A stretch of DNA of 64,000 nucleotides from Pseudovibrio sp. Alg231-02 (GCF_900143565.1 NZ_FREX01000005.1:124001-188000), one strand, 5' to 3'; counted from the first letter of the stretch, positions 44,801 to 55,687 are shown. Program-made: numbers and translations. Notes: generated from the letters alone by a model not told the origin.

Positions 44801-46536
44801 TCGCTCAGGGTGCAAAACCGGGTGAAGGCGGACAGCTGCCAGGCCATAAAGTGGATGCAGTGATCGCAAAGACGCGTCACTCCACACAGGGCGTAGGCTT
44901 GATTTCACCTCCTCCGCACCACGACATCTACTCAATCGAAGATCTGGCGCAGCTGATCTACGATCTGAAGAACGTGAATCCAGAGGCAGATATCTCAGTC
45001 AAGCTGGTGTCTGAAGTTGGTGTTGGAACAGTTGCAGCAGGTGTTGCCAAAGCGCGCGCAGACCACATCACGGTCTCAGGCTTTGACGGTGGCACAGGCG
45101 CATCTCCGCTCACCTCTTTGAAGCACGCTGGTTCTCCATGGGAGATGGGCCTTGCTGAAACACAGCAAACGCTCGTTCTCAACGGCCTGCGTTCCCGTAT
45201 CGCTTTGCAGGTTGATGGTGGTCTTCGCACAGGCCGTGACGTACTTGTTGGCGCTCTTCTGGGTGCAGATGAGTATGGCTTCTCAACTGCTCCACTGATC
45301 GCAGCTGGTTGCTTGATGATGCGTAAGTGTCACCTCAACACCTGCCCGGTTGGTATTGCGACCCAGGACCCGGTTCTGCGGAAGCGCTTTAAAGGCACTC
45401 CGGAACATGTCATCAACTACTTCTTCTATGTAGCGGAAGAACTTCGCGGCTTGATGGCAGAACTCGGCGTCAGGAAACTGGACGAAATCATCGGTCGCTC
45501 CGACATGCTCGACAAAGAAACTGCGATCAATCACTGGAAGTCTGAAGGCCTTGATTTCTCAAGGATCTTCTATCGTCCAGATGCGGCCCAGGAACAAAGC
45601 CGCTGGTCACAGCTTCAAGAACATCCAATCAACGAAGTTCTGGACCGTGAACTCATTCGCAACGCGATGCCAGCACTGGAAAGCAAAGAAAAAGTTGAGT
45701 TCCCGGCAAAGATCAAGTCAGTTGATCGTTCCGTTGGCGCAATGCTTTCTGGTCAGATTGCTAAACGCTACGGTGCAAAAGGCCTCAAAGACGATACCAT
45801 CCATATCTCTATGACAGGTACGGCTGGTCAGGCGTTTGGTGCGTTCGTTGCCAAGGGCGTGACGATCGATCTTGAAGGCGATGCAAACGACTATGTAGGC
45901 AAAGGCCTCTCAGGCGGTCGCATTATCGTACGCCCACCAGAAAACACTCGCATCGTGCCGGAAAATTCCATCATTGTTGGGAATACCGTTCTTTACGGAG
46001 CAACCAGCGGTGAGGTGTACTTCCGTGGTGTTGGCGGCGAGCGTTTCGCAGTTCGTAACTCCGGAGCAACTGCGGTTGTTGAAGGTGTTGGCGATCACGG
46101 ATGTGAATACATGACCGGCGGTGTTGTTGTTGTAATCGGTCAGACTGGCCGTAACTTCGCAGCAGGCATGTCCGGTGGTGTTGCTTACGTATTGGACGAA
46201 GATGGTACTTTTGGCTCCCGTTGTAACCTTGCAATGGTAGACATTCAGCCCGTGCAAGAAGAAGACGACCTGCTCGAAAAGCTGCATCACCATGGCGGCG
46301 ACATCGAGTACAAAGGACGTGTGGATCTGTCAGCTGACATGACACGCCACGACGACGAACGTCTGCGTCTCATTCTTGAAAACCACGTGAAGTATACTGG
46401 TTCCACCAAAGCTCAGAATATTCTGAATGACTGGGAGAACTGGCGTCCGAAGTTTGTGAAAGTTATGCCGGTTGAATACCGTCGCGCGCTTCAAGAAATG
46501 AAAGCTGCGCGTCTGGGCCTCGCGGCTGCGGAATAA
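41830..46536 (+). CDS. gltB: glutamate synthase (NADPH) large subunit
   Basis: About 1568 residues. Transfers the glutamine amide to 2-oxoglutarate. A short propeptide precedes the class II glutaminase nucleophile Cys in [11 protein letters not shown] (residue 41 from this start). The FMN-binding synthase domain includes [13 protein letters not shown]; the 3Fe-4S cluster ligands lie in [13 protein letters not shown]; and a C-terminal GXGXG beta-helix domain follows. ATG 41830 has AGGAGGAAACACG upstream; ATG 41854 after GGGGGGGAA is the alternative. It forms an operon with gltD, 11 bases away. Confidence 0.96.
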   Translation: MHMSGGEPMKTRATTTGTVTEKLRTAATEGLYNPAKEHDACGVGFIANLKGAQSHHVVQSGLQIVENLTHRGAVGADPLMGDGAGMLTQVPHEFFKEECSKIGFDLPEAGEYGVAFFFLPQDKKLREQCESIVAECVSDEGLEVLGWRDVPVDNSSLSKAPDIAATEPVSRQLFVTLPNNTDGDILERRLFILRKVISNVVREKSEGVEKGFYVVSFSSRTIVYKGMFLAYQLGAYYDDLRDERFISALALVHQRFSTNTFPSWDLAHPYRMVAHNGEINTLRGNVNWMAARQASVSSPAFGDDINKLWPISYEGQSDTACFDNALEFLTTGGYSLAHAAMMLIPEAWAGNPLMDENRRSFYQYHASIMEPWDGPAAVAFTDGRQIGATLDRNGLRPARYIVTDDDFVVMSSEVGVLDIPEEKIIQKWRLQPGKMLLIDLEEGRIVSDEEIKRQLSTANPYKDWLHRTQMVLEDLPSVRERAPVAGETLLDRQQAFGYTQEDIKLLMQPMATVGQEALGSMGTDTPVSVLSDKSKLLYTYFKQNFAQVTNPPIDPIREELVMSLVSFIGPRPNLFDLKGLSTSKRLEVRQPILTNADLEKIRAIGDIEDNQFQTKTLDITYSAEKSTEGMEDALERLCARAEKAVHGGYNIIILSDRVISRARIAIPALLATAAVHNYLIRKGLRTSVGLVVETGEAREVHHFCVLAGYGAEAINPYLAFETIRSMHSEGSFPEEVDEHEVVSRYIKAINKGMLKVMSKMGISTYQSYCGAQIFDAVGLNSEFVEKFFFGTATTIEGIGLKEVAEETVVRHHDAFEDIPVLRRSLDVGGEYAYRTRGENHMWTPDSIATLQHAVRNNLPEKYLEFAKEVNEASGRYTIRGMFRIKSAEELGRRPVNIDEVESAEDIVKRFSTGAMSFGSISREAHTSLAIAMNKIGGKSNTGEGGEEAERFNPLPDGSPNPMRSAIKQVASGRFGVTTEYLVNSDMIQIKVAQGAKPGEGGQLPGHKVDAVIAKTRHSTQGVGLISPPPHHDIYSIEDLAQLIYDLKNVNPEADISVKLVSEVGVGTVAAGVAKARADHITVSGFDGGTGASPLTSLKHAGSPWEMGLAETQQTLVLNGLRSRIALQVDGGLRTGRDVLVGALLGADEYGFSTAPLIAAGCLMMRKCHLNTCPVGIATQDPVLRKRFKGTPEHVINYFFYVAEELRGLMAELGVRKLDEIIGRSDMLDKETAINHWKSEGLDFSRIFYRPDAAQEQSRWSQLQEHPINEVLDRELIRNAMPALESKEKVEFPAKIKSVDRSVGAMLSGQIAKRYGAKGLKDDTIHISMTGTAGQAFGAFVAKGVTIDLEGDANDYVGKGLSGGRIIVRPPENTRIVPENSIIVGNTVLYGATSGEVYFRGVGGERFAVRNSGATAVVEGVGDHGCEYMTGGVVVVIGQTGRNFAAGMSGGVAYVLDEDGTFGSRCNLAMVDIQPVQEEDDLLEKLHHHGGDIEYKGRVDLSADMTRHDDERLRLILENHVKYTGSTKAQNILNDWENWRPKFVKVMPVEYRRALQEMKAARLGLAAAE

Positions 46537-46547
46537 GAGGGGAAGAC

Positions 46548-47981
46548 ATGGGTAAGGTAACTGGCTTTTTGGAGATCGACCGGCAGGAGCAAAACTACCA
46601 GCCGGCATCAGATCGCATCCGCCATTTTCGCGAATTCACTGTCCCGCTCTCGCAGCCGGAAGTGGAGCGTCAGGCAGCTCGTTGTATGGATTGTGGCATT
46701 CCGTTTTGCCACGGTCCTGCCGGTTGTCCAGTAAACAACCAGATCCCCGATTGGAATGATCTGGTATTTGCAGGGGACTGGGAAGAAGCATCACGCAATC
46801 TGCATTCAACCAACAACTTCCCTGAATTCACGGGCCGTATTTGCCCAGCTCCATGCGAGGAAGCATGCACGTTGAATCTGGAAGACATTCCGGTCGCGAT
46901 TAAAACTGTCGAACAAGCAATCGCTGATCGCGCCTTTAAGGAAGGTTGGATCAAGCCCGAACCAGCTGCCACCAAGACAGGTAAAACTGTTGCAGTTATT
47001 GGGTCTGGTCCTGCAGGTATGGCAGCTGCTCAGCAGTTAGCGCGCGCTGGTCACACAGTTCATGTTTACGAACGCGAGCCGAGTGCTGGTGGTTTGATGC
47101 GATATGGTATTCCTGACTTTAAGATGGAAAAACACTATATCGACCGCCGTGTAGCACAGCTGGAAGGAGAAGGCGTAACCTTCCACTACGGTTGTGAAAT
47201 CGGCAAAGACGTAGAGTTTGAAGAGATCCACACACGTCACGATGCAACACTGCTTTGCACTGGTGCAGAACGCCCGCGCGATCCAGGCATTCCGGGCATG
47301 GATCTCAAAGGTGCGATGTATGCGATGCCATTCCTCGTACAGCAGAACCGCCGTGTTGGTGGTGAAGATGTATCGGGCGAAGAGCCATACTGGGCTGGTG
47401 GCAAACACATTGTTGTTGTCGGCGGTGGTGACACCGCATCTGACTGCGTTGGGACATCCTTCCGTCAAGGCGCTCTGTCTGTAACCCAGATGGATATCCG
47501 TCCGATGCCACCACTGAAGGAAGATAAGAACCAGTTCTGGCCATACTGGCCAACGAAGTTCCGTACCTCAACTTCTCAGGCTGAAGGCGCAGAACGTGAG
47601 TTCTCCGCGGCAACGCTCGAAATCGTAGGTGATGAAGACGGTCACGTAACAGGCGTAAAATGTGCTCGTGTAGATGAAAAACGTGTTCCGATTGAAGGAA
47701 CCGAATTCATTCTCAAGGCAGATCTTGTTCTTGCAGCCATTGGCTTCTCAGGCCCAAACATGGAAACTTACGTCAAAGAAGCTGGTGACGATCTGGAGCT
47801 GGACCCGCGCACCAACGTGAAAGCAAACACCGAAGACTACAAGACCTCCATCAAAAAGGTCTTTGCAGCTGGTGACGTGCGCAAAGGCCAGTCCCTTGTG
47901 GTCTGGGCTATCCGCGAAGGTCGTCAGGCCGCTCGTTCAATCGACGAGTTCCTGACAGGCTCTTCCAATCTGCCACGATAA
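46548..47981 (+). CDS. gltD: glutamate synthase (NADPH) small subunit
   Basis: A 477-residue partner of GltB that passes electrons from NADPH. The N-terminal cysteine clusters for two 4Fe-4S centres are CMDCGIPFCHG and CPAPCEEAC. The FAD site is VIGSGPAGMAAAQ, the NADPH site VVGGGDTASDC, and the C-terminal FAD segment FAAGDVRKGQS. GAGGGGAAG immediately precedes the ATG. Confidence 0.96.
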   Translation: MGKVTGFLEIDRQEQNYQPASDRIRHFREFTVPLSQPEVERQAARCMDCGIPFCHGPAGCPVNNQIPDWNDLVFAGDWEEASRNLHSTNNFPEFTGRICPAPCEEACTLNLEDIPVAIKTVEQAIADRAFKEGWIKPEPAATKTGKTVAVIGSGPAGMAAAQQLARAGHTVHVYEREPSAGGLMRYGIPDFKMEKHYIDRRVAQLEGEGVTFHYGCEIGKDVEFEEIHTRHDATLLCTGAERPRDPGIPGMDLKGAMYAMPFLVQQNRRVGGEDVSGEEPYWAGGKHIVVVGGGDTASDCVGTSFRQGALSVTQMDIRPMPPLKEDKNQFWPYWPTKFRTSTSQAEGAEREFSAATLEIVGDEDGHVTGVKCARVDEKRVPIEGTEFILKADLVLAAIGFSGPNMETYVKEAGDDLELDPRTNVKANTEDYKTSIKKVFAAGDVRKGQSLVVWAIREGRQAARSIDEFLTGSSNLPR

Positions 47982-47988
47982 TCTTACA

Positions 47989-48090
47989 GCGTATCGCCGA
48001 AAAGTGGGAACCGGTTTTCGGACAAAGATACGCAAAAACAAAGGCTAAAGCAGTTCAGATGTTTCAACCAAAATGCGAACTGCTTTAGCC
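47989..48090. repeat. RIME-like mosaic palindromic element
   Basis: Two nested palindromic units follow gltD. Unit 1 pairs GCGTATC (47989-47995) with GATACGC (48027-48033) and contains CCGAAAAGTGGGAACCGG and TTTTCGG. Unit 2 has perfect 14-bp arms GGCTAAAGCAGTTC (48043-48056) and GAACTGCTTTAGCC (48077-48090). The AAAAGTGGGAACCGGTTTT core is characteristic of rhizobial intergenic mosaic elements. Confidence 0.8.
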
Positions 48091-48104
48091 GACAATGAAG
48101 TACT

Positions 48105-48139
48105 AAAACCCCGGAAAGCCCCGCTTTCCGGGGTTTTTT
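48105..48139 (+). terminator. intrinsic terminator of gltBD
   Basis: AAAACCCCGGAAAGC (48105-48119) pairs with GCTTTCCGGGGTTTT (48123-48137), followed by further T residues. Confidence 0.92.
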
Positions 48140-48724
48140 GATGTTGCTCTATTCTTTCTCACTCATACATTCTGAGTTGAACTTGCAAGCACTAAAAGCC
48201 CCGCATGACCTCCCATGCAGTGGTGAAACGAGAATTCCCGAAGGTCGGGATGAGCAAGGCAGCAGGCAACACCTGCGCTACTTGTTAGAAATGAGTCTTT
48301 GGCATTGGCTACGTGCCTTGCCCGGGCATTTTGATATGGACAACATCGCCTCTTATCCTGAAAGACACGATAGCCAGTTTCCTGGAAAGACAACGGCTTT
48401 GCTTTGGCAAGTTTCCCGGCCTAAACAGGTCCTCTGTCCCTGACATTTGTTGCTCTGACCAGCAAATGCCACTGCGTGATGCCCCTCAAGCTTGGGCCCT
48501 TCCTCTCAGACCATGCAGTCACGTCTGAAAATCGGTTCCACCGGACCTTTGAAAGATGCGTTACCTCTCTCAAAAGCCCCACCCAGCCCACGACACGCTG
48601 ACGGACGGTCCGCCAGCTGCCCGTCACGTGGGCATGGGATTAGTATGAGGGCATATTTGCTTAAGGGGGATAAGTTTTTTCAAATACCACTCACCATCGT
48701 TTACCCGCAGGCATGCAAAGAACA
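48140..48724. other. non-coding spacer between gltD and the chemoreceptor
   Basis: About 585 bases. Frames on both strands are short and without domains or ribosome-binding sites. No strong repeat or hairpin seen beyond a small CCCGGGCA palindrome. Confidence 0.45.
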
Positions 48725-50113
48725 TCAAGCTGCTTTCACATTCTCCAGGAAGCTTGCCACTTCAGATCGTAAGTTCTCGGAGAGATGACCCAGCTTTCCA
48801 GCGGCCTGATGCAGGTCATTCGAAGCATCTTTTGTGCCCTGAAACCCACTATCCAAATCCAGCATGTCTGTCGCGACCTGCGACACATTCTGGTGCGCGC
48901 TATTCAGATCCCGAGAGATATCCTCAGTTGCCTGCTTCTGATCACCAACAGCTTCATTAATGCCAGTTGATAAGGAATTGATCTGCTCAATTGTCTCTCC
49001 GATTGAGCGGATCGCTGTCACAGCTTGCTCTGCAACCTTTTGCACCGACTCAACTTGTGTTGAAATCTCTTCGGTGGCTTTAGAGGTTTGGCCAGCAAGG
49101 TTTTTCACCTCACTTGCAACCACAGCAAAGCCACGCCCAGCTTCCCCTGCGCGCGCTGCCTCAATTGTTGCATTCAATGCCAACAGGTTAGTCTGGTCAG
49201 CGATCTGATCAATCAGCTCGATCACCTCACCAATAGCCTTCCCGCTTTCCACCAAACGCCCAACAATCTCATTGGTCTTGTGCGCATGCACGGCTGCATC
49301 CTGCGCAAAACGGGCAGCTTGTGTGGTGTTATCACCAATCATTCCCGAAGAACGCGACACACCTTCTGCCGCTTCAGCCAATGCTTTCACAGAGGTTTGT
49401 GTAGTTTGCGCGACATCACTGGAAGATGTCATGGCACTGTGAGCACCCTGCACGCTCGCATCCAGCTCTCTGGAGCGTGTCTCCACGGCCTGACTGATCT
49501 CCAGCAAATCATGCACGACATGACCAACTGAAGCCTCAAACTCCTGTGCAACACTGGCTAAGGCCTGTTTGCGTGCATCTGCAAGTTCCAGCTCCTGCTG
49601 TATTTTTGCTTTTGCATCTGCTTCAGCCCTATCTTTCAGCACAACACGGAACTGAGCAATAGAACGAGCAATCGCCCCGATTTCATCTCCACGTTCTATG
49701 CATTTGATCTCAGTGTCCAATGCTCCTTCAGCCAGGGCATCCAGACCACGTTGCAACGCAGCCATGTTGTTTCGCATGCCCCGTGCAATGACGACAGCCA
49801 CAACAAAGAACAGAGCCCCCACAGGCGCACAGACCATCACAATGTACATGAGATTGTCGACAAGCAGCGACTCTAGCGCGCTTTGCCCATGATCTGACAT
49901 AAGCTGCGACCTTAACGCCTCATCTCCCAGAGCAGACGTCAACGCATCGTATATTGTGACAAAGGAAAACAGCGTGCCGAGCGACATGATTGACATGGCC
50001 AGAAATACGACCAAGACAAACTTGCCTACCATCGACAGCTTAAAAACATGCGGTTGGGTAACCATCAATAGCCCCACTTCACCCATAAGTTTAATGTGAG
50101 TAATGTTACCCAT
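48725..50113 (-). CDS. methyl-accepting chemotaxis protein
   Basis: A 462-residue chemoreceptor. Two transmembrane helices (about 30-50 and 88-110) bracket a very short periplasmic loop, followed by a HAMP domain (about 110-165) and a long coiled-coil signalling domain with the conserved hairpin tip [16 protein letters not shown]. The small periplasmic part suggests it senses membrane state, energy or an intracellular cue. ATGs at 50113, 50086 and 50065 are all possible, and no ribosome-binding site is decisive. Confidence 0.92.
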   Translation of the reverse strand: MGNITHIKLMGEVGLLMVTQPHVFKLSMVGKFVLVVFLAMSIMSLGTLFSFVTIYDALTSALGDEALRSQLMSDHGQSALESLLVDNLMYIVMVCAPVGALFFVVAVVIARGMRNNMAALQRGLDALAEGALDTEIKCIERGDEIGAIARSIAQFRVVLKDRAEADAKAKIQQELELADARKQALASVAQEFEASVGHVVHDLLEISQAVETRSRELDASVQGAHSAMTSSSDVAQTTQTSVKALAEAAEGVSRSSGMIGDNTTQAARFAQDAAVHAHKTNEIVGRLVESGKAIGEVIELIDQIADQTNLLALNATIEAARAGEAGRGFAVVASEVKNLAGQTSKATEEISTQVESVQKVAEQAVTAIRSIGETIEQINSLSTGINEAVGDQKQATEDISRDLNSAHQNVSQVATDMLDLDSGFQGTKDASNDLHQAAGKLGHLSENLRSEVASFLENVKAA

Positions 50114-50251
50114 GTATGTAAACAGAACACTACCATGAGGCTGTGAATTGCATACATTTTCGAAAAAACAGCGATAAAATTTAATTTTCTGCAGAAATTC
50201 TTGAATCTGCGCTAATATTCAAAGCTCGATCAATAAAAAATACTTCGAATA

Positions 50252-51412
50252 TTAAAATCCAGTCCAACGTGTATCGTCAGCTCGACCAGAAACTTCTGGC
50301 AGCACTTCTCCAGATACAGTCAGCTTAAACAGATCACTTCCCGCAGCAGCTTTCCCGCCTTTATCATCAGGCCCGATAAGCTTAGTTTCAGGAGACGTTA
50401 GACGACCGGTCAAAACAATAAAGTTCGGATCATCTTTCACACCTTCAAAAATGAAGGCCGTCGCACTACCAAATATGCGTGCTATTTCTCGTTCAACAAA
50501 GTAAGCGACTTTGCGGTATCCAGCCCAGGTAAAGTAGACCCCATCCTTCGCCCTCAATCGGCGGCGCTTACCAGTAATGTCCGGGCCATGAGGCGTATAT
50601 TCCCCCTCTTCACTTTGGAAGGCAGCCCAAATGTCGACAAAGATACCTCCAGCTGGTTCAACTTGCTCTTTGAACAAATCATTGAGATAGCTGAAGTTAG
50701 CACTCGTAAGATACTCTTCTGCAGGCGCAAGGCCTACCCAAATCAGAGGCAATTGCTCATTCCGGACGGCTGCAACCAAGGACGCTGTCCTGAAGCGGTA
50801 TTCTTTCTTCCACTCTTCCCCTTGAAACTGCAATTCCTCAGCGTAGCTGGCAGGCTGCCCATCAATTACACCTTGCGCTACAACCTTGATGTTCCGGTTA
50901 TCGCGTGCCCCCAGAGAAACAACCACAAGACCCACATCTTCGCTCTTCAGCACAGCTGTCACGTCTTCCGGCCAGTCCGGATTTTTATCTGCAACAAGTC
51001 CAGTTTGAGGATAAACAAGCTTCTTGACTTTAATCGAAGGCGTTTCAGCATACACGGCCTTCAAACCATCAGCCAATCCCATCGCCAGATCATCACCAAT
51101 GACCAGAAGGACCTTAGCGTCCTTACTCTTTTCTTTCTCAACGATCTTGGGAGTGTTGACTGCAGCAACGCCAGCACTACGGCTTTTTCGCGTTGTACTT
51201 CTGCGTCGCTTCTTCCTTGTAGGATTCGCCTGCTCGATTCTTTTATTTCCCCCACCAAACAACCAGCCAAAGAATGACTTGTTGCCTTTTTTGGGGGCGC
51301 CTGTGCTGTTGGTTCTCACCTGAGCTGCAACCTCAACGGGCACAACAGAAACACTGACAAAGCAAAGGCTTATCAGTGCTACAAACACAAAGGACAAAAA
51401 GGATCGTTGCAT
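50252..51412 (-). CDS. DUF459/SGNH-type periplasmic hydrolase
   Basis: A 386-residue exported protein. Signal peptide at 1-31; a Lys/Arg-rich linker (about 60-80) and the DUF459 (SGNH hydrolase-like) domain from about 98: VLLVIGDDLAMGLADGL, VVVSLGARDN and GVYFTWAGYRKVAYFV. The usual GDS nucleophile is GDD here, so an Asp replaces the catalytic Ser and activity is doubtful. ATG 51412 has GGAGACTCG upstream. It pairs with a lytic transglycosylase gene upstream, a link conserved in Hyphomicrobiales. Confidence 0.85.
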   Translation of the reverse strand: MQRSFLSFVFVALISLCFVSVSVVPVEVAAQVRTNSTGAPKKGNKSFFGWLFGGGNKRIEQANPTRKKRRRSTTRKSRSAGVAAVNTPKIVEKEKSKDAKVLLVIGDDLAMGLADGLKAVYAETPSIKVKKLVYPQTGLVADKNPDWPEDVTAVLKSEDVGLVVVSLGARDNRNIKVVAQGVIDGQPASYAEELQFQGEEWKKEYRFRTASLVAAVRNEQLPLIWVGLAPAEEYLTSANFSYLNDLFKEQVEPAGGIFVDIWAAFQSEEGEYTPHGPDITGKRRRLRAKDGVYFTWAGYRKVAYFVEREIARIFGSATAFIFEGVKDDPNFIVLTGRLTSPETKLIGPDDKGGKAAAGSDLFKLTVSGEVLPEVSGRADDTRWTGF

Positions 51413-51474
51413 AATCGCGAGTCTCCAGCAGGAACCAACCACCAGCATTGGTTTCCTGCCATTAGGAAACCCGA

Positions 51475-52692
51475 TTATGTTCTACCTTGCAACCTATTAA
51501 GAAGCTTTATTGAATCGTGACCATCTGGAACCAGTCCCGACGCTTTTTGATAAGCCTGAATAGCCTGACGGGTCCTCTGACCAATCTTTCCATCTACAGC
51601 TCCAGGTTTATAACCCTTCTCGGAAAGCCCCTTCTGAAGCGCTTTTTTCTCGCTAAATGTCAGAGGGCGATCACCACGCGGCCATTCCACAGCAAAACCA
51701 GAAAGCCCCAACAATCGATCAGAAAGGTGCCCAACCCCAAGCGCATAAGCACTTGAGTTGTTATAGCGCTTGATCACATAGAAATTTTTGAGCAGCAGGA
51801 ACGCAGGCCCCTTCGCTCCAGCAGGTGTATAAAGCCGCGCCATGTCAGCGCCACGTGGGAATTTCGAGCCATTCGCCCGCTTCACACCAAGCTTGCCCCA
51901 ACTCACAACAGACTGCTGTTTGCGTTGGTTGCTTAAGCGGTAATTGAAGTTCTTCGGTAGAGTAACCTCATAGCCCCAGGTCTGCCCTGACTGCCAACCC
52001 ATCTTGTTGAGATAGGCTGCTGTTGAAGCCAGCGCATCAGGAATGCTATTCCAGATATCTCTTTTTCCGTCACCCGTAATATCAACTGCATAGGCCTGAT
52101 AAGTCGTCGGGATGAACTGCGTATGCCCCATGGCGCCCGCCCAAGACCCACGCATTTGCGTAGGCGAAACATCACCATTTTGAAGGATTTTAAGAGCAGC
52201 AATAAGCTGCTTGCGTGCATACTTTCCGCGACGGCCACCATTGTAAGCCAGTGTCGCGAGAGCACGAGGCGTTGAACGAACAATCGATGTATTATCGAGA
52301 ATACGCCCATATGAACTTTCCATCCCCCAAATCGCCAGCACGACATGACGGTTTACGCCATATTTGGCCTCGATCTTATCAAGCCAACCAGACCATTCAT
52401 CCACCATGCGGCGCCCGTGGAGCACCCGATCCTCTGAAACGGCGCTATCCAGATACTGCCAGATAGCACGCGTAAACTCAGGTTGGTTCTCTGCACTCTT
52501 CTTAATTCGTGGATCAGGGGTCATCCCCTTGAAGACACGGTCATAGAGTTGAGCGTTAACGCCTTGAGCTACAGCAGTCCGCTTATAGCTTGCAATCCAT
52601 TTTTGAAAATCACTCCCTTGAGCAAAGCCGTAGGAGTTACTGAAAAATAGAAACCCAGCGCACAGGACAGCTGGCAAAGAAGAAAATCGCAT
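51475..52692 (-). CDS. lytic murein transglycosylase (MltB family)
   Basis: A 405-residue peptidoglycan-cleaving enzyme. Signal peptide at 1-25, SLT_2/MltB domain (about 30-330) with catalytic Glu in IWGMESSYG, GAMGHTQFIPTTY and DGKRDIWNSIPDALAS, and a C-terminal PG_binding_1 domain (about 335-400). ATG 52692 has GGAG 10 bases upstream; an ATG at 52710 is less good. It lies 62 bases upstream of the DUF459 gene, likely one operon. Confidence 0.92.
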   Translation of the reverse strand: MRFSSLPAVLCAGFLFFSNSYGFAQGSDFQKWIASYKRTAVAQGVNAQLYDRVFKGMTPDPRIKKSAENQPEFTRAIWQYLDSAVSEDRVLHGRRMVDEWSGWLDKIEAKYGVNRHVVLAIWGMESSYGRILDNTSIVRSTPRALATLAYNGGRRGKYARKQLIAALKILQNGDVSPTQMRGSWAGAMGHTQFIPTTYQAYAVDITGDGKRDIWNSIPDALASTAAYLNKMGWQSGQTWGYEVTLPKNFNYRLSNQRKQQSVVSWGKLGVKRANGSKFPRGADMARLYTPAGAKGPAFLLLKNFYVIKRYNNSSAYALGVGHLSDRLLGLSGFAVEWPRGDRPLTFSEKKALQKGLSEKGYKPGAVDGKIGQRTRQAIQAYQKASGLVPDGHDSIKLLNRLQGRT

Positions 52693-52895
52693 GCTGCTTT
52701 CTCCAGTCACCCGAATGGGAGGTTGTTAGGCGCACTTTGCGCAATCTTTTTGCTTAGCCCTCGGAGGCATTACTGCCATGACTGTCAACCATGGTAAAAA
52801 AAAGGCCGTTTTTAATCAAAACCCCTTTTTAAGCTTGTCAATTTTTACTAGATGCATCTCTGAAAAATTAACGCGCTCCAAAACACTTCAAGAAT

Positions 52896-54407
52896 TCAGC
52901 GTCTTATCCGAAGGCCAGCTTCAATGAGGCTGCTCGTATAGTTGCTATTTGGCGAGGAGCTCTCAAACGCACGGAACGTATAACGAGAAAGCAGTGCTGC
53001 ATCCTTGGAGAAAGCCCACACCAAGCCGAAGGATCCAGTTCCCTCCTGCTCAACAATATCTACCCCTTGATACGTCCTGTAAGTGTAGCCAAACTGGACA
53101 TCACCAACCAGGTCCTGAGTAAACTGATGTGCATACCGAGCATCACCCGCATAAAGAACTGAACCAGAAGCTCCACTGATATTCGTACCGCTAAAGCTGG
53201 TTGCTCCACCAACGGTCACAGTATCCCGGCGTGTAGGAGACCAAACAAAAGCTCCATCGAAAATCAGCCCCTGCAAAGCATCAAGGCGGTTGTCATCCAG
53301 ATACTCAGCCCGATAACCAACCCCAAACTCCCCCCGAAGCTTAGGTCCACGATCAACACGAAGACCGGATTTTACAAAGTAACCACGCGATGTTCTGTCG
53401 AAGCAGGATGGATCACCACTACAATCTTGATCGTATTTCCGGACAAGAAATCCACCTTCTAAGTAAGGTTCAAATGCAGCCCCATTATCAAACGATGTAC
53501 GCAGAGTGGCGTCATATACAGTATTATCGCGAGGCTGCGAACTGCTCATTTGCCCGCCGTAAACCGTACGGTCCACACCAATGCCGCCACGCAGCTGAAC
53601 CAACGAAACTTGCCTGCTGAGTGAGACCCTACCACCAATTTCCTGCACAGAATTGGTACGCCCAGTCGACGCCTCATTCTCAGCAGAAGACCGCTCCTCT
53701 CTCGAAAATGAATAAACACCATCAATACCGGCAGTTGTCAGATCACTCAGATCGAGACGCACATTCCCACGACCGGTGACAACAGGCTGGTTATTGTCAG
53801 GTTCACTAAAGAAAGCGCGAAGGCTACCCCGAAGCTCCAACCCGAGTCCGTGCCGCTCCCAATTTGAAACCACACCAACTGCCGCATCAACTTCATAAAA
53901 CCCATCCGGCGTACCGCCATTGGCCTGCTCAGCATTGTCGGTCCAGCCAAGGCCAGCATCAAACGACGGCGTCAGGCGTAACGACCCAAGCTGAATGCCA
54001 ACAGGACGGTCCTGAACAGTCTCTCCATCAAAAACACCCTCATCAGAATTCCCCCCTCCACCAACGGGTCGTGAAAGACGAGAAGCAGCTGCAACTCTCT
54101 CCGAAAACTTGGCTGCCCTACTCCTGCGACCAGTACCAGTGAGTTGCTGGCTAACAGTCGGAACAGGAGGCTGAGTTGCGGTACCTGGTGGTCCTTCTTC
54201 AATCAACTGTTCAAAGGGCGCTGCATCCGTTTCTGAGGGATTTTCAAAATCCGCACTCGGATCATTCTCAAAAGTGAGGCTATCCCTGAACTCCAGATCA
54301 CTGGTTTGCGCGACTGCATAGCACCACGGAAATGCGCCCAGCATCAAAACACAGGTCAGAATTGACCTGTTTTGAATGCTCTTCAAAACATCAGGGCGCA
54401 ACCACAT
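52896..54407 (-). CDS. outer-membrane beta-barrel protein
   Basis: A 503-residue exported protein from ATG 54407 (CTGGAA upstream). Signal peptide at about 11-34. A disordered Pro/Glu-rich stretch (35-130) precedes a long barrel region (about 140-503) of alternating amphipathic strands ending in the aromatic-plus-charged pattern LIEAGLRIRR. It resembles the BBP2/PF10082 group of alphaproteobacterial barrels linked to envelope or exopolysaccharide functions. Ligand unknown. Confidence 0.82.
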   Translation of the reverse strand: MWLRPDVLKSIQNRSILTCVLMLGAFPWCYAVAQTSDLEFRDSLTFENDPSADFENPSETDAAPFEQLIEEGPPGTATQPPVPTVSQQLTGTGRRSRAAKFSERVAAASRLSRPVGGGGNSDEGVFDGETVQDRPVGIQLGSLRLTPSFDAGLGWTDNAEQANGGTPDGFYEVDAAVGVVSNWERHGLGLELRGSLRAFFSEPDNNQPVVTGRGNVRLDLSDLTTAGIDGVYSFSREERSSAENEASTGRTNSVQEIGGRVSLSRQVSLVQLRGGIGVDRTVYGGQMSSSQPRDNTVYDATLRTSFDNGAAFEPYLEGGFLVRKYDQDCSGDPSCFDRTSRGYFVKSGLRVDRGPKLRGEFGVGYRAEYLDDNRLDALQGLIFDGAFVWSPTRRDTVTVGGATSFSGTNISGASGSVLYAGDARYAHQFTQDLVGDVQFGYTYRTYQGVDIVEQEGTGSFGLVWAFSKDAALLSRYTFRAFESSSPNSNYTSSLIEAGLRIRR

Positions 54408-54557
54408 AAAATATTCCAGCAATCCACCTTCAAATGAAGGAAATTCAACAAGCCCCACACTCGCCGAACATGGTTAACGTTTCCTTGCAAAGAGACTCTC
54501 TACCTCTGATTGTTTTATCCATTCAGATTTGGTAGAGGGGAAACCAAGTCTTGCCCC

Positions 54558-54578
54558 AGAGTGTTCACAATGCACTCT
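54558..54578. repeat. small inverted repeat in the barrel/kdsD spacer
   Basis: AGAGTG and CACTCT are separated by 9 bases in the divergent promoter region. Weak evidence for an operator. Confidence 0.3.
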
Positions 54579-54649
54579 TATTTAGTGCAGGAATCTTGCT
54601 GCAAAAGCGTCATTGTGCTCCTGAGAGCAAAGCTAAGAAGTAGTGCCAA

Positions 54650-55663
54650 ATGCATATGCCATCATTTCTAACGCATGAAGACCGTCCCCTGCGCCCGGCT
54701 GATGAGTGGATACACTCCGCTGCAAAGACAATTGAAACCGAGATTGCTGCGCTCAACGCGTTACAGGCAAGTCTTTCCAACGGCTTGGCAGAGCCTTTCA
54801 CAAAAGCGGTAGAGACAATTGCTCACTCAAAAGGCCGCGTAATCGTCTCTGGTATTGGCAAGAGCGGGATCATTGGTACCAAGCTAGCTGCAACGTTAGC
54901 GTCCACCGGGACGCCCGCTTTCTTCGTACACGCAAGCGAAGCAAGCCACGGTGACCTTGGCATGATCACCGAAGATGATGTGGTTATTGCACTGTCCTGG
55001 TCTGGCGAAACCCAAGAGCTTGCAAGCCTCCTCGGCTTCACACGCCGTTTTAAGGTGCCGTTGATCGCTATCACCCGCAACGCAGCTAGTGCACTTGGTC
55101 AAGCCTCAGATATCTGTCTAACATTGCCTAAAGTACCAGAGGCTTGCCCTCATGGATTGGCTCCCACATCCAGCACCTTAATTCAGCTCGCCCTGGGAGA
55201 TGCTCTCGCAATTGCTCTCTTGGAAGCAAAAGGTTTTACAGCTCAAGACTTTAAGGTCTACCACCCTGGCGGCAAACTAGGCGCAAGTCTGATGCATGTG
55301 AAAGATGTCATGCACACAGGTGATCATCTACCAGTCGCTCAAAACGGTATGCTTATGAAAGAAGCTCTCGTTTTGATGACCCAAAAGGGATTTGGCGTTC
55401 TTGGCATTACCAATAATGATGGAGTACTCATTGGCGTCATCACGGATGGTGACTTACGCCGCCATATCAGCCCGAACTTTCTCGATATGAAAGTTGAGGA
55501 TGTCATGACGCACAATCCAAAAACAATTGAAGAAACACTTCTGGCGCCATCAGCACTGGAAGTAATGAACTCACTCAAGATCAGCTCACTCTTCATTGTC
55601 AGTAATGATAAGCCAGTTGGAATCATCCGCACACTTGATCTTCTGAAAATCGGAGCGGCCTGA
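54650..55663 (+). CDS. kdsD: arabinose-5-phosphate isomerase (KpsF/GutQ family)
   Basis: A 337-residue enzyme that makes D-arabinose 5-phosphate for Kdo and lipopolysaccharide synthesis. SIS domain (about 55-190) with SGIGKSGIIGTKLAATLASTG, HGDLGM and LSWSGET; a HPGGKLGASL hinge; and two CBS domains (about 215-335). ATG 54650 or 54656 is used. A terminator follows at 55688. The divergent barrel gene may share envelope function. Confidence 0.93.
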   Translation: MHMPSFLTHEDRPLRPADEWIHSAAKTIETEIAALNALQASLSNGLAEPFTKAVETIAHSKGRVIVSGIGKSGIIGTKLAATLASTGTPAFFVHASEASHGDLGMITEDDVVIALSWSGETQELASLLGFTRRFKVPLIAITRNAASALGQASDICLTLPKVPEACPHGLAPTSSTLIQLALGDALAIALLEAKGFTAQDFKVYHPGGKLGASLMHVKDVMHTGDHLPVAQNGMLMKEALVLMTQKGFGVLGITNNDGVLIGVITDGDLRRHISPNFLDMKVEDVMTHNPKTIEETLLAPSALEVMNSLKISSLFIVSNDKPVGIIRTLDLLKIGAA

Positions 55664-55687
55664 CCCGCACTTGGAACAAGCTCTTTG

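Noticed and set aside
48138..48443. 101-codon frame after the gltBD terminator
   Set aside because: The ATG lies at the terminator's end, with no ribosome-binding site and no domain.
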